Assembly (NCBI RefSeq): GCF_003696265.1
Contig: NZ_RFFH01000009.1
Coordinates: 1-64,000, forward strand
Length of the DNA: 64,000 nt
Reading direction: 5' to 3'
From: Nocardia stercoris
Lineage (GTDB): Bacteria; Actinomycetota; Actinomycetes; Mycobacteriales; Mycobacteriaceae
This document shows, piece after piece, positions 1-7,266 of this stretch. A model generated the notes under the pieces. It saw only the letters and a program-made list of their open reading frames with translations. It was not told the DNA's origin and made no database searches. Position 1 is the first letter of the stretch. Each line of letters starts with the position of its first letter. The translations under genes were made by a program, and so were the position numbers.

Positions 1-127
1 GGCGTTACGGTGGGACACGAAGACCTCCGGAAGTGGGTGTGTTCCTAGACAGCTCGCACTTCACTCGGAGGTCTTCGTCATGTCACCTCGCCACGCCGTC
101 ACCAACGTCTGTGGTCAGTACACCTAG
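1..127 (+). mobile_element. Possible insertion-sequence end with inverted repeat
   Basis: Positions 17-29 (ACGAAGACCTCCG) are the exact reverse complement of 66-78, and the inner arms AAGTG (31-35) and CACTT (57-61) also pair, giving a long imperfect hairpin. The right arm includes GGAGG followed by an ATG at 80 that opens a 15-codon frame starting MSPRHAVTN, stopping at 127. This resembles the RBS and first codons of IS481-type transposases (MSxxNAxLT), so the stretch may be a transposase-gene start cut short. That reading is from memory of the family and is weak; a simple terminator-like hairpin is the alternative. It abuts the 3' end of the glycoside hydrolase gene. Confidence 0.25.
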
Positions 128-1713
128 GAGCCCGACGAGCCGGTGCCGGAGCCGGCGGATTCGGACGAACCCGCGGAACCCGTTGCGGAACCGGCAGATC
201 CGGACGAGGCCGAACCCGTCCCGCCGGCGGTACCGGGCTTGCCCAGCGAATACCGGCCGTTGGTGGTTCCGGTCACCTGCCAGCCACCGGCGACCTGAGT
301 CACGACGAGCCCGGTGACACCGGTGGCTTGCGGATCCGGTCGCTGCCCGCCCGGATACCAGGCCTCCAGACGGCCGCGGCCCTCACCGGCGAAACCGTCT
401 GCGGCGAGCGAGGTCAGCGTGCCCGGCGCGGCACGCGGGTAGGCGCGCGCCAGCGGAGCCGCGTAGGCGGCCGGCTGCCCCAGCGGCGTTCCCGACGGGC
501 AGGAGACGGGATTGATGTTGCCGGTCGGCTTGTCGGTGTTGCCACCCGCCACGACGTGCGGGTCACCGCAGGTCTGCTTCCAGGACCACCACGCACCCCC
601 CATGCGATGCGCGTTCTCCTGGTCGACGAAGCGGTTCACCTTCGACTCGTCGGCGGCCGGGTCGCCGAACCAGCCCCATTCTCCGGTCCACAGCGGCACC
701 CGGTAGCGGGCCGCCGCGGCCTCGGCCAGATCGAAGCCCTGCTCGATCGTGGGGAACGAGTTGTCGACGTTGATGGACTCGCTGTAGAGATGCGGTGCGA
801 ACACTGCCAGCGGGTCGGTGATGTCCTGGGTGGGCGGGGTCGCGTCCAGCCCGAGGGCCGACCAGATCGCGCTCGGCTCGAACATCGCCAGATGCGCCAT
901 GCCGCCGCGTTCGCCTTGGCGGATGGCCGCGATCGCGCGCTGGTAGTAGCGGCCGAGCTGCGCGGCGGCCGTGAACGGGTCGCGCAGACCGGGATTGGGC
1001 TCGTTCATCAGGTCGTAGCCGGCGACCGCCGGTTCGTCCTTGAACTCGGCGGCCAGCCGGGCCCAGGTGGCGACCAGGTGATCCTGGATGCCGTCGGTGT
1101 TGTCGTAGAAGTGCTGGAACGCGTCGGCCACCGCGGGCGAGGCCTCGCGGAGGTGGCCGATATTGCAGGTGGTGTTGCCGTCGGTGATGGTCGCCCAGCC
1201 GGGTGCGCCGTCCCAGCCGTATCCGCGGCTCATGAACGACGGGCAGGTCGCCCCGGCGGGTGTGCCCACGGTCTTGCCCCAGGCGTCCTGGTGCATGTCC
1301 AGCACGGTGTAGATCCCGTGCGCCTTCGCCTGATTCACCGCGCTGCGGATGCGGGCCACGTAGCCCTCGTCGAACGCGCCCGGTGTCGGTTCCAGCGCGG
1401 ACCAGGCGATATTGAGCCGCACCACATCGACCCCGAGTGCCGCCATTTGTGCGAAATCGGTGTCGTCGAGGGGTGCCACGGTGGGCAGATTCGGATCGTT
1501 GCGCGCATAGTCGTTGAGTTGGTTGACATTCATCCCGCGCAACAGGACCGTACGGCCGGTGACATCGGTGAGCGTGCCGTTGGTGACGGTGAGCTGCGGA
1601 AGCGTCCAGCCGTTCGACTCGTCCGCGGTCGCCGGCGCGGCATGCAATACCGTTCCCGTGCACAGCATTGCCGCCGCAGCGGCCGGAGCGAGGACTTTAC
1701 CGCGCAGTTTCAA
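124..1713 (-). CDS. Secreted glycoside hydrolase family 5 (endoglycosylceramidase-like)
   Basis: A 529-residue exported hydrolase. Residues 1-30 are a signal peptide (MKLRGK, hydrophobic Ala-rich core, APATADE cleavage region). The GH5 (beta/alpha)8 barrel follows, with RGMNVNQLNDYA near the start, LDMHQDAWGK, the acid/base glutamate in LMNEPNPG (about Glu238) and the nucleophile in WTGEWGWFG (about Glu345). The wording of these motifs is that of endoglycosylceramidase/EGCase-type GH5 enzymes, which cleave glycolipid or steryl-glucoside headgroups; the actual substrate is not evident. A small beta domain (FAGEGRGRLEAWYPGG) precedes a tail of about 35 residues made almost only of Gly, Ser, Ala and Thr. 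The ATG has an RBS-like GAGAGGTGAGC upstream. A copy of the island's shared promoter element lies about 85 nt upstream (1799-1837). Confidence 0.85.
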   Translation of the reverse strand: MKLRGKVLAPAAAAAMLCTGTVLHAAPATADESNGWTLPQLTVTNGTLTDVTGRTVLLRGMNVNQLNDYARNDPNLPTVAPLDDTDFAQMAALGVDVVRLNIAWSALEPTPGAFDEGYVARIRSAVNQAKAHGIYTVLDMHQDAWGKTVGTPAGATCPSFMSRGYGWDGAPGWATITDGNTTCNIGHLREASPAVADAFQHFYDNTDGIQDHLVATWARLAAEFKDEPAVAGYDLMNEPNPGLRDPFTAAAQLGRYYQRAIAAIRQGERGGMAHLAMFEPSAIWSALGLDATPPTQDITDPLAVFAPHLYSESINVDNSFPTIEQGFDLAEAAAARYRVPLWTGEWGWFGDPAADESKVNRFVDQENAHRMGGAWWSWKQTCGDPHVVAGGNTDKPTGNINPVSCPSGTPLGQPAAYAAPLARAYPRAAPGTLTSLAADGFAGEGRGRLEAWYPGGQRPDPQATGVTGLVVTQVAGGWQVTGTTNGRYSLGKPGTAGGTGSASSGSAGSATGSAGSSESAGSGTGSSGS

Positions 1714-1798
1714 AGCTCACCTCTCGGTTGCTCCGCTCTCGGACAACCGCCGGCGGAGATGTACGGTAGGTCACGGTACTGCCGAGGCGGAGCGTCCG

Positions 1799-1837
1799 GA
1801 AACAACTGTGGGCCTTCGATTTACTATCTCGGGTTGT
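1799..1837 (-). promoter_or_regulatory. Composite promoter element, copy 7 (glycoside hydrolase)
   Basis: Read on the minus strand: ACAAC (1837-1833), 17 nt, AGGC, 7 nt (CCACAGT), TGTTTC (1804-1799). Element spacing is identical to the copies before the short-peptide genes, though the CCAC block is degenerate. Downstream, GTACCG could act as a -10. It is the only recognisable signal in the 1714-2063 gap; the remainder shows no gene. Confidence 0.5.
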
Positions 1838-2063
1838 AGATCGTCGATCTCCTGCGCTGTGCGGCAATCGATCCCCGCGCATGGTCGTTTCGGTTGCAGA
1901 CCGGGCCACCCTGGGCTCCATCCACAGTTCCCACGGACGCGTGTGGCCCCACAACAGAGGAAGGCCACCACCGTTGTCGCCGCGTACGGTGGTGGCCCTG
2001 CTCGATGTTTTCAGCTCGGTGGGGTACGGGCTGTGGCCGGCCCGGCTACAGCACTGTCGTGGT

Positions 2064-2792
2064 TCAGCTGCCGGGGAGCAGGTTCTTGATGATCTGGGTG
2101 ATGCCGTCGGTGACCGAGCCGGTGGAGCTGAGCTGGTTGGCCGCGGATCCGACGCCGTTGGCGTCGGCACTGCCCAGCAGTGCTTCACCGGGGTTCTGTG
2201 CCCGGGAGGTGAAGCAGACGCCGACTTCGGGGATGTCGTTGCCGACACCGACGGTGCCGTCGGCTCCCATGCCGCCGCTGGTGATCTGCTGTCCGTCCTG
2301 GACCGTGGTGGGGATCTTGTAGGAGATGGTCAGGGTCACCGGGTTTCCGGAATTGACGAACCACCCGGTGCTGTGGACACCCCAGCCGACCTGCCCCGAG
2401 CTGGTGGACGTGTTCGGTGACGGCGTGACGTCCTCGGCGACTTGGCCTTGCCCGAGGTGGTAGGCGGTGACGGTGGCCTTGACCGGCGTGCCGAAACCTG
2501 TGGGCGGATAGTCGTAGATCCCGTTCACGTACGGGTTTCCGATGCTGGTGGTACCGACGACGTCGGTGTAGGTCACGATGGTGCCGGCGGCGAACGTCGC
2601 GGCCGACACGGACTTGGCGTAGGTGTGGTTGATCCAGGCTCCCGACCAGCCGGCGTTGCGGGTGGCGTTCGCGGTCTGGCTGCAGCCCGTCCCGGTGTCG
2701 GCGGTCGCGGCTCCGGTGCCCGCGGCGGCGACACCGGCCAGTACGAGACTCGTGACGGCCAGTTCGGCTGCCGCTTTCGAATATTTGAACAT
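2064..2792 (-). CDS. Secreted protein of unknown function
   Basis: A 242-residue exported protein not assigned to a family. The start at 2792 (MFKYSKAAAEL) is chosen because GGAAGGAATC sits directly before it and a signal peptide begins there; an upstream in-frame extension is hydrophilic and unlikely. The signal peptide ends near TADTGTG. The mature part is rich in Thr, Gly and Asn and in predicted beta strand (TIVTYTDVVGTTSIG, VTLTISYKIPTTV), with two cysteines (GTGCSQT and EVGVCFTS) that could pair. The tail STGSVTDGITQIIKNLLPGS is a probable amphipathic helix, loosely like the short MGSV peptides of this island. Its promoter carries the shared element and overlaps that of the divergent phosphatase gene, suggesting co-expression. 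Confidence 0.75.
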   Translation of the reverse strand: MFKYSKAAAELAVTSLVLAGVAAAGTGAATADTGTGCSQTANATRNAGWSGAWINHTYAKSVSAATFAAGTIVTYTDVVGTTSIGNPYVNGIYDYPPTGFGTPVKATVTAYHLGQGQVAEDVTPSPNTSTSSGQVGWGVHSTGWFVNSGNPVTLTISYKIPTTVQDGQQITSGGMGADGTVGVGNDIPEVGVCFTSRAQNPGEALLGSADANGVGSAANQLSSTGSVTDGITQIIKNLLPGS

Positions 2793-2900
2793 GATTCCTT
2801 CCGCCGGCCCCGGGAATGTCGGAGCCGAATTACCGCTCGAGCGAGGAAACGGGAGCCGAAGCTCACGCCGGGAAACGGTAGAACATGCCGGAAAGGAACT

Positions 2901-2939
2901 GAAACCGTATTTCGTGGATGACTGACAACAGGAAATTGT
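2901..2939 (-). promoter_or_regulatory. Composite promoter element, copy 1 (secreted protein)
   Basis: Minus-strand reading: ACAAT (2939-2935), 17 nt that include TGTTGTC, CCAC (2917-2914), GAAATAC, GGTTTC (2906-2901), then 18 nt to TCTACC as possible -10. Its ACAA..TTGT core is shared with the oppositely oriented copy at 2925-2963. Confidence 0.7.
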
Positions 2940-2963
2940 GAACTGCCCGGCAACAACTGTTTC
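2925..2963 (+). promoter_or_regulatory. Composite promoter element, copy 8 (phosphatase)
   Basis: Plus strand: ACAAC (2925-2929), 17 nt, CCGG, CAACAAC, TGTTTC (2958-2963), then TCTACA 19 nt further on as possible -10. It overlaps the minus-strand copy by 15 nt, so one regulator bound at the common centre could drive both divergent genes. Confidence 0.55.
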
Positions 2964-3060
2964 CGGTAGTGCCCTGCGCAACTCTACAGTCCCTTACGCC
3001 GCTCGGTTTCCATCCGGATCGGCTCGACCACAGGCTCCCACGCACAGCAAGCAGGTACAG

Positions 3061-3984
3061 ATGTCGCACCTCCCGACCCGTCGCCCCGGCGTCGCGCTCA
3101 CCGGCCTGATCGCACTCGGCATACTGCTCGGCGACTCGGGAGCCGCGCAGGCACAGCCCACGGACATAGCCGGATCGCCTTCGGGTGCACCCGGAACCGG
3201 TTCGACCTCGGGCTCGGGCGGCTCCTTCGCGGCACCGGATCCGGTGTCCACGCTGCCGGCCCCCGCGACGACCGCGATCCGGCTCGCGGGCGCCCCGAAC
3301 TTCCGCGACATCGGCGGTTACCGCACCGCGGACGGCCACACAGTACGTACCGGAAAGGTGTTCCGGTCCAACAAGCTCGGCGGGCTCACCGACGCCGACC
3401 TGGCCACACTGGCCGCCGCGAACGTGAACCTGGACGTCGACCTGCGCAACACCTCCGAGCGCGCGGCGGCGCCCGACCGGGTCCCGGCCGGGGCTCGGTA
3501 CCAGGTCGCAGACGTGGAGAGCGCCGACGGCGGGGTGTCCTTCCACGACTTCCCGGCCGTCACCCTCGGCGTCGCGGTGGTCGACGGCCTGCTCAACGGC
3601 AGCACCGACCTGGGTCAGTCGGTCTTCTACCCGTTCATGATCGACTACCACGGTGGCGACGTAGCCTTCGGCTCGCTGCTCACCGCCATAGCACAGAACA
3701 CCGGCGGCGCGACGATCTACCACTGCACCTACGGCAAGGACCGCACCGGCTGGGCGACCGCGGTGCTCCTCACCATCCTGGGGGTGCCGCGCGACGTGGT
3801 GAACGCCGATTATCTGGCCAGCAACGCCGAACTGGGAAATCCCACCGCCGTCCAATTGTCTTGGCTCGAAGCGGCTTTCAACGAAGTCGACCGGCTGTAC
3901 GGCAGCTTCGACGCCTACGTACACGACGGCCTCGGCCTGAGTCAGGCCACCGTCGACACACTTCGCGCCGAACTGCTGAACTGA
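3061..3984 (+). CDS. Secreted protein tyrosine/lipid phosphatase, MptpB-like
   Basis: A 307-residue member of the Y_phosphatase3 family. The start at 3061 (MSHLPTRRPG) opens a signal peptide (GVALTGLIALGILLGDSGAAQAQ) followed by a Gly/Ser-rich linker; in-frame codons further upstream lie in the promoter. The catalytic domain opens with APNFRDIGGYRT and carries the P-loop HCTYGKDRTGW, with nucleophile about Cys222 and Arg228. The GKDRTG form is typical of the triple-specificity phosphatases related to mycobacterial PtpB (Rv0153c), which act on phosphotyrosine and phosphoinositides. Length (about 270 mature residues) fits the family. It is divergent from the unknown secreted protein gene and shares its promoter region. 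Substrate and any host role are not shown by the sequence. Confidence 0.85.
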   Translation: MSHLPTRRPGVALTGLIALGILLGDSGAAQAQPTDIAGSPSGAPGTGSTSGSGGSFAAPDPVSTLPAPATTAIRLAGAPNFRDIGGYRTADGHTVRTGKVFRSNKLGGLTDADLATLAAANVNLDVDLRNTSERAAAPDRVPAGARYQVADVESADGGVSFHDFPAVTLGVAVVDGLLNGSTDLGQSVFYPFMIDYHGGDVAFGSLLTAIAQNTGGATIYHCTYGKDRTGWATAVLLTILGVPRDVVNADYLASNAELGNPTAVQLSWLEAAFNEVDRLYGSFDAYVHDGLGLSQATVDTLRAELLN

Positions 3985-4053
3985 TCGTTTGTCGCAGAAT
4001 TCCGTCTTCTGAAAACGCCGAAATCGGCCGGAAATTCGCCATAGACTGGCGGC

Positions 4054-5004
4054 ATGGAGGTCCACACCAGGCAGTTGGAATACTTTATCGCGGTGGCGGA
4101 GGAGCTGAGCTTCACCCGGGCGTCGCAGCGGTTGCGGGTTTCGCAGCAGGGCCTCAGCGCTCAGATCAAGCAGCTGGAGAACTTGATGGGTGTCGTCTTG
4201 TTCTCGCGCACCACCAGATATGTCGAATTGACCGCCGCCGGTTCGGTTTTCCTGCAGGATATTCGAGGCGCCCTGAGCAGCTTGGGCGCGGCGGTCGAAC
4301 ACGCGCGGTCGGTGCATCGCGGTGAGCGGGATCGGCTGGTGCTCGGCGCGCTCGAAGGCGCGGCGCTGACTCTGACCGAACCGATCCTGTCGGCCTTCCG
4401 GAATCGGCACCCCGGTGTGACGGTGGAGATGAAACAGTTCACCTACCAGGACCCGTCCGCCGGCCTGGTCAGTGGAGCGGTGGACGTGGCTTTTGCGCGC
4501 CGGCCGTTCGTCGAGGACGGGGTCAGGTTCGAATCCCTGTTCGCCGAGCCCGTCGTGGTGATGGTGCCGACCGGCCACCGGCTGGCCGAGCGGTCTTCGG
4601 TGCACGCATCGGACATTCTCGGCGAGCCGCTGCTCGGCGCGACCACGGCCGACCCGATATGGAATGCGTTCTGGGAGTTGGAGGCTCATCGGAACGGTTG
4701 CCCGGCACCGGTGGTGTCGCGCTCCAATTCGCTGCTGGAGGAGCTGCACAAGGTGGCCACCGGGGTCGGGGTGGTACTCACGGTGGCGTGCGCTCGCTGG
4801 ATTCCGTTCCCCGGCGTGCGGCTGGTGCCGATCGTCGATGTTCCGCCCAACGAGGTCGTGGTCGGCTGGTGTAGCGGCCGCGAGACGGCCCTGGTCCGCT
4901 CGTTCGTCGATATCGCGCGGACAATTCGCGATTCCCATCCGGAGTTGGTGGAAGCGCTCGAGCAGCCGGACTTCTCGGACTGCACAGTGCCGGCGCATCT
5001 GTAA
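4054..5004 (+). CDS. LysR-family transcriptional regulator (paralogue 1)
   Basis: A 316-residue LysR regulator. The N-terminal winged helix-turn-helix covers residues 1-60 (HTRQLEYFIAVAEELSFTRA, then VSQQGLSAQIKQLE), followed by the linker helix and a periplasmic-binding-like effector domain. It is close to the other LysR protein of this island (7267-8217): same length and shared blocks such as LVLGALEGAALTLTEPI, VACARWIPFPG and VRSFVDIARTIRDSHPELV. A short-peptide gene starts 175 nt downstream on the same strand, with its own promoter between. In both cases LysR-then-peptide order is kept, so this protein is the best candidate for binding the composite elements. The effector ligand is unknown. 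The ATG start begins exactly where the family alignment begins; no strong RBS is seen. Confidence 0.93.
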   Translation: MEVHTRQLEYFIAVAEELSFTRASQRLRVSQQGLSAQIKQLENLMGVVLFSRTTRYVELTAAGSVFLQDIRGALSSLGAAVEHARSVHRGERDRLVLGALEGAALTLTEPILSAFRNRHPGVTVEMKQFTYQDPSAGLVSGAVDVAFARRPFVEDGVRFESLFAEPVVVMVPTGHRLAERSSVHASDILGEPLLGATTADPIWNAFWELEAHRNGCPAPVVSRSNSLLEELHKVATGVGVVLTVACARWIPFPGVRLVPIVDVPPNEVVVGWCSGRETALVRSFVDIARTIRDSHPELVEALEQPDFSDCTVPAHL

Positions 5005-5014
5005 CCGGTGTTCG

Positions 5015-5053
5015 ACAACATTTCGTTGTCAATGGACCACGAAGAACGGTTTC
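5015..5053 (+). promoter_or_regulatory. Composite promoter element, copy 2 (peptide 1)
   Basis: ACAAC (5015-5019), 17 nt, CCAC (5037-5040), GAAGAAC, GGTTTC (5048-5053). The first block is half of an inverted repeat GACAAC-ATTTC-GTTGTC (5014-5030), a plausible dimer site. CTAACG/TAACGT about 20 nt downstream (5073-5079) could be the -10, which places GGTTTC at the -35 position. Confidence 0.7.
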
Positions 5054-5085
5054 TCTTCGCAATTACCCCGGCCTAACGTCTCTCT

Positions 5086-5105
5086 CGGGAGCAACGGTGC
5101 TCCCG
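5086..5105 (+). promoter_or_regulatory. Extra hairpin in peptide 1 leader
   Basis: Perfect 8-bp stem CGGGAGCA / TGCTCCCG closed by an ACGG tetraloop, just after the expected transcription start of peptide 1. It is not present in the other peptide leaders, so it may be incidental or a 5'-end stabilising structure. Confidence 0.4.
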
Positions 5106-5109
5106 CCCG

Positions 5110-5151
5110 GCATGCGTCGTATCGCAATCCCATGCTCGATACGGCGTGTGC
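5110..5151 (+). promoter_or_regulatory. Leader hairpin before peptide 1
   Basis: A 15-bp stem (5110-5124 with 5137-5151; core CGTATCG / CGATACG; three G-T/U wobble pairs) with a 12-nt loop. It ends 27 nt before the peptide ATG. Sequence differs from the leader hairpins at 7118 and 14349, but position and pairing are kept, which points to a selected RNA (or DNA) structure. Confidence 0.6.
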
Positions 5152-5178
5152 CGATCTCTATGGAAGAGGGAGTAATTC

Positions 5179-5268
5179 ATGGGTTCCGCGGAACAATTCA
5201 TCGTGCAGGCACTGCTCGGCCAGCTGCAGAAGATGCTGCTCGCCGGCCTCTCGGGTCTGATCGCCTGA
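5179..5268 (+). CDS. Short LysR-linked peptide 1 (29 aa)
   Basis: ATG at 5179, TGA at 5266-5268, preceded by GGAAGAGGGAG. The product begins MGSAEQFIVQALLGQ and ends in LSGLIA. It has no signal peptide, cysteine or known motif. Hydrophobic residues (Phe, Ile, Leu, Met) recur every 3-4 positions, so an amphipathic or largely hydrophobic helix is expected. It is a homologue of the frameshifted copy at 10489 (identical MGSAEQ start, GQLQ-MLL core) and more distantly of the MGSVAN peptides at 7086 and 14424. Support for being a real gene comes from conservation of start, frame, RBS, upstream element, leader hairpin and downstream hairpin among the copies. Function is unknown; signal peptide-pheromone, membrane-active peptide and regulator partner are all open. 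Confidence 0.7.
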   Translation: MGSAEQFIVQALLGQLQKMLLAGLSGLIA

Positions 5269-5276
5269 CCTCGACG

Positions 5277-5311
5277 GAGGGTGGGCGCGTCCCTGGCCCG
5301 CGCTCGCCCTC
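5277..5311 (+). terminator. Terminator-like hairpin after peptide 1
   Basis: GAGGGTGGGCGCG (5277-5289) pairs with CGCGCTCGCCCTC (5299-5311), 13 bp with two wobble pairs. No T-run follows, as is common in actinobacteria. It separates peptide 1 from the hydrolase gene. Confidence 0.6.
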
Positions 5312-5433
5312 TGCCGGACCCGGTACCTGTGCGGCGGGTACGGCCCGGTACCGCATGACAACCGGGCTGCCTGAATCTGTAACAACTGTCCAGAGCCTCG
5401 CGACCAACCGGCTGTGACAGGAGAAGACCTGCA

Positions 5434-6762
5434 GTGAGCGAGCCACGAGAATCGGAGCCGCGCAGGCGGGTTCGCAGCCGGTGGCGGATCGCCCTGGGAC
5501 TGGCGACCGTCGGCTGCGGAATCGTCATGGCCATCGTCGCCGGGGCCTTGGCGGTAGGCATGACCGCGCTCGTGGTGGACACTCCTGCGCTCTTTCTCGG
5601 TACCGGACTGGCGGTCGCGGTTGCGCTCTGTTTTTTGCTGAGCTGGTGGGGATTTCGACTGGCGGGATTACATCGCGCGAAGTCCGGTGCGGTCGTATCG
5701 AGTTCGGTGATCGCGGTGGCGATAACGGCCTTGGCGGCGGCGACGATACTGCGTCCGTTCCCCGCCCAGCCGGAATCCGCGGTACCCGCGTCCGTCCAGT
5801 ACTGGGACCTGCCGACCGGGTCGCGAATCGCCTACGTCCATACCCCGGCCGCCGCTGGCCACCCCCCGAATCCGCCGGTCGTCTTCGTGCACGGCGGGCC
5901 GGGAACCCCCGGCGAGGGCATACCGGTCGGCGGCGGCGAACTCGCCGCGCAGGGATTCGACGTGTACGCCTACGACCAGGTGGGGGCGGGCCGATCGACC
6001 CGGCTCGGTGATGTGACCGAGTACACCGTGGGGCGTCAGGTGGCCGATCTCGACGCGATCCGGCAACAACTCGGAGCCGAGCAGCTCGTCCTGGTCGGGC
6101 GTTCCTGGGGCGGGTCGCTCACGGCGCAGTACATCGCCGCACACCCCGACCGCGTCGCGAAGGCTGTCTTCGTCGCGCCGGGCGCGATCTGGCCGAAGGC
6201 ATTTCCCGCTGGTGTCGGCGAGCCGTGGCACGACATGGATCCCGCTCAGCAGGCGCGCTACGACGAATTGATGGACAGCCCGCGCGTTCTCGTCCAATCC
6301 CTGCTGATGGGCCTCAACCCCAATGCCGCGCACGCGTTCGTCCCCGACGCCGAAGCCGACTCGTGGATGCACGAGGTCGCCCTCACCGGACGCGACGGGA
6401 CCTCGTGCTCACACCAGGTGACCACACCACCGCACAACAATCCGCAGGGCTTCTACGTCAACCAGATGACGACCGCCGATTTCGATTCCGTCCCGGATCC
6501 CAGACCCACGCTGGCGACCGCGCGGGTGCCGGTGCTGGTCATGGCAGCCCAGTGCGACTTCCTGCGTTGGCCGGTCACGCGTGAGTACCGCGATGTCTTC
6601 CCGGACGCCATGCTGGTCGACATCCACGGTGCCGGCCACGGGGTGTCGGCGGACCAGCCCGAGATCTATACACGTCTGCTCGAAAGCTTCCTCGGCGATC
6701 GGCCGCTACCCCTGCCGGCCTACACCGCTCAGGACCCACCGCCGGGACGCTGGACCCGCTGA
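5434..6762 (+). CDS. Membrane-anchored alpha/beta hydrolase, proline iminopeptidase-like (S33)
   Basis: A 442-residue protein with two parts. Residues about 15-115 hold three hydrophobic segments (IALGLATVGCGIVMAIVAGA, ALFLGTGLAVAVALCFLLSW, VVSSSVIAVAITALAAATI). From about residue 125 an alpha/beta hydrolase domain follows with the oxyanion motif VFVHGGPGTPG, the nucleophile elbow VGRSWGGS (about Ser224), and a late His in HGAGHGVSAD. HGGPG plus GxSWGG is the signature of prolyl iminopeptidases and related S33 peptidases, so release of N-terminal residues from peptides or hydrolysis of small amides is likely; the active site would face outside if the third segment is membrane-spanning. The GTG start has AGGAG 11 nt upstream. 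It sits right after peptide 1, and processing of a short exported peptide is an appealing but unproven role. Confidence 0.8.
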   Translation: MSEPRESEPRRRVRSRWRIALGLATVGCGIVMAIVAGALAVGMTALVVDTPALFLGTGLAVAVALCFLLSWWGFRLAGLHRAKSGAVVSSSVIAVAITALAAATILRPFPAQPESAVPASVQYWDLPTGSRIAYVHTPAAAGHPPNPPVVFVHGGPGTPGEGIPVGGGELAAQGFDVYAYDQVGAGRSTRLGDVTEYTVGRQVADLDAIRQQLGAEQLVLVGRSWGGSLTAQYIAAHPDRVAKAVFVAPGAIWPKAFPAGVGEPWHDMDPAQQARYDELMDSPRVLVQSLLMGLNPNAAHAFVPDAEADSWMHEVALTGRDGTSCSHQVTTPPHNNPQGFYVNQMTTADFDSVPDPRPTLATARVPVLVMAAQCDFLRWPVTREYRDVFPDAMLVDIHGAGHGVSADQPEIYTRLLESFLGDRPLPLPAYTAQDPPPGRWTR

Positions 6763-6784
6763 TCGTGCGCCGAACGTCGGCCGA

Positions 6785-6930
6785 TCATGGATTCGTACCG
6801 CCCATGCCGTCCGCGATCTGTGCGCGCGAGGTGAATCCGAGTTCGGTGAGGATACATGTCCCTGGGCGGTGCGCTGGGAAATCACCAGCTCGTCGGCGAT
6901 CTGCTTGTCGGTCATGCCTTTGCGATGGTT
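6785..6930 (-). pseudogene. LuxR-type HTH C-terminal fragment
   Basis: Minus-strand translation gives RKGMTDKQIADELVISQRTAQGHV, then, after a frame change, ILTELGFTSRAQIADGMGG and a stop at 6785. Joined, this is the end of a LuxR-type helix-turn-helix, close to the last 50 residues of the regulator at 11221-13566 (LTNREIASTLVISFRTAQGHVEHILAKLGFTSRSQIA). The rest of the gene is missing and a small deletion follows GHV. It is a relic, lying between the hydrolase gene and peptide 2. Confidence 0.7.
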
Positions 6931-6945
6931 TATCGGAGAACGCAG

Positions 6946-6977
6946 AAGGGTGACGCCGGTGTTGCGGTGTCACCCCT
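6946..6977 (-). terminator. Terminator-like hairpin after peptide 2
   Basis: On the minus strand AGGGGTGAC pairs with GTCACCCTT across a 14-nt loop, followed by CTGCGTTCTCC. It begins 23 nt after the peptide 2 stop codon. Confidence 0.6.
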
Positions 6978-6999
6978 CGGTTCACTCGATGCCGACCTG

Positions 7000-7086
7000 C
7001 TACTTCACACCAGAAAGTGCGGACTGGATCGCGTGCTGCAGCTGGCTCACGATCATCTGCGCCAGCGCGTTGGCGACGGAACCCAT
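7000..7086 (-). CDS. Short LysR-linked peptide 2 (28 aa)
   Basis: ATG at 7086-7084, stop TAG at 7002-7000, with GAAGGAGAATTGAT directly upstream. The product starts MGSVANALAQMIVSQ and ends SALSGVK. Roughly two thirds of positions match peptide 3 at 14424 (MGSVAN-LAQ-IVSQL-HAI-SA), and about 180 nt of upstream DNA are also clearly related between the two. It lacks signal sequence and cysteines; spacing of Ala, Leu, Ile, Met and Val suggests an amphipathic helix with Gln-rich polar face and a basic end. The LysR paralogue 2 gene ends 180 nt upstream on the same strand. Function unknown. Confidence 0.75.
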   Translation of the reverse strand: MGSVANALAQMIVSQLQHAIQSALSGVK

Positions 7087-7117
7087 ATCAATTCTCCTTC
7101 ATTCGGGACGAAATTCA

Positions 7118-7161
7118 GCTCGTCTCGCTTAGCGTGATGAGGAATGCGGCGCGAGACGAGC
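7118..7161 (-). promoter_or_regulatory. Leader hairpin before peptide 2
   Basis: Perfect 11-bp inverted repeat GCTCGTCTCGC / GCGAGACGAGC with a 22-nt loop, ending 31 nt before the ATG. The peptide 3 leader has the same left arm but GTGAGACGAGT on the right, so both changes keep pairing as G-U in RNA. Confidence 0.7.
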
Positions 7162-7218
7162 CTGTTCGCGAGCAATCGAGCTCACTTCGAAAACAGTATC
7201 GGCGGAATTCGGACAAGG

Positions 7219-7257
7219 GAAACCACTGTTCGTGGATTAACGACCGTGAATCGTTGT
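7219..7257 (-). promoter_or_regulatory. Composite promoter element, copy 3 (peptide 2)
   Basis: Minus strand: ACAAC (7257-7253), 17 nt containing the inverted repeat AACGA-TTCACGG-TCGTT, CCAC (7235-7232), GAACAGT, GGTTTC (7224-7219), then 18 nt to GATACT, a good -10. CCAC-GAACA-GTGG is itself an inverted repeat here. Confidence 0.75.
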
Positions 7258-7266
7258 AAATTCCGG

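Noticed and set aside
328..1839. 503-codon open frame antisense to the glycoside hydrolase gene
   Set aside because: Arg/Gly/Val-rich, no RBS or recognised motif; the opposite strand encodes a clear GH5 enzyme, so this is a high-GC shadow frame.
2863..4998. 711-codon frame antisense to phosphatase and LysR genes
   Set aside because: Runs across two well-supported genes and their promoter region; composition typical of antisense frames.
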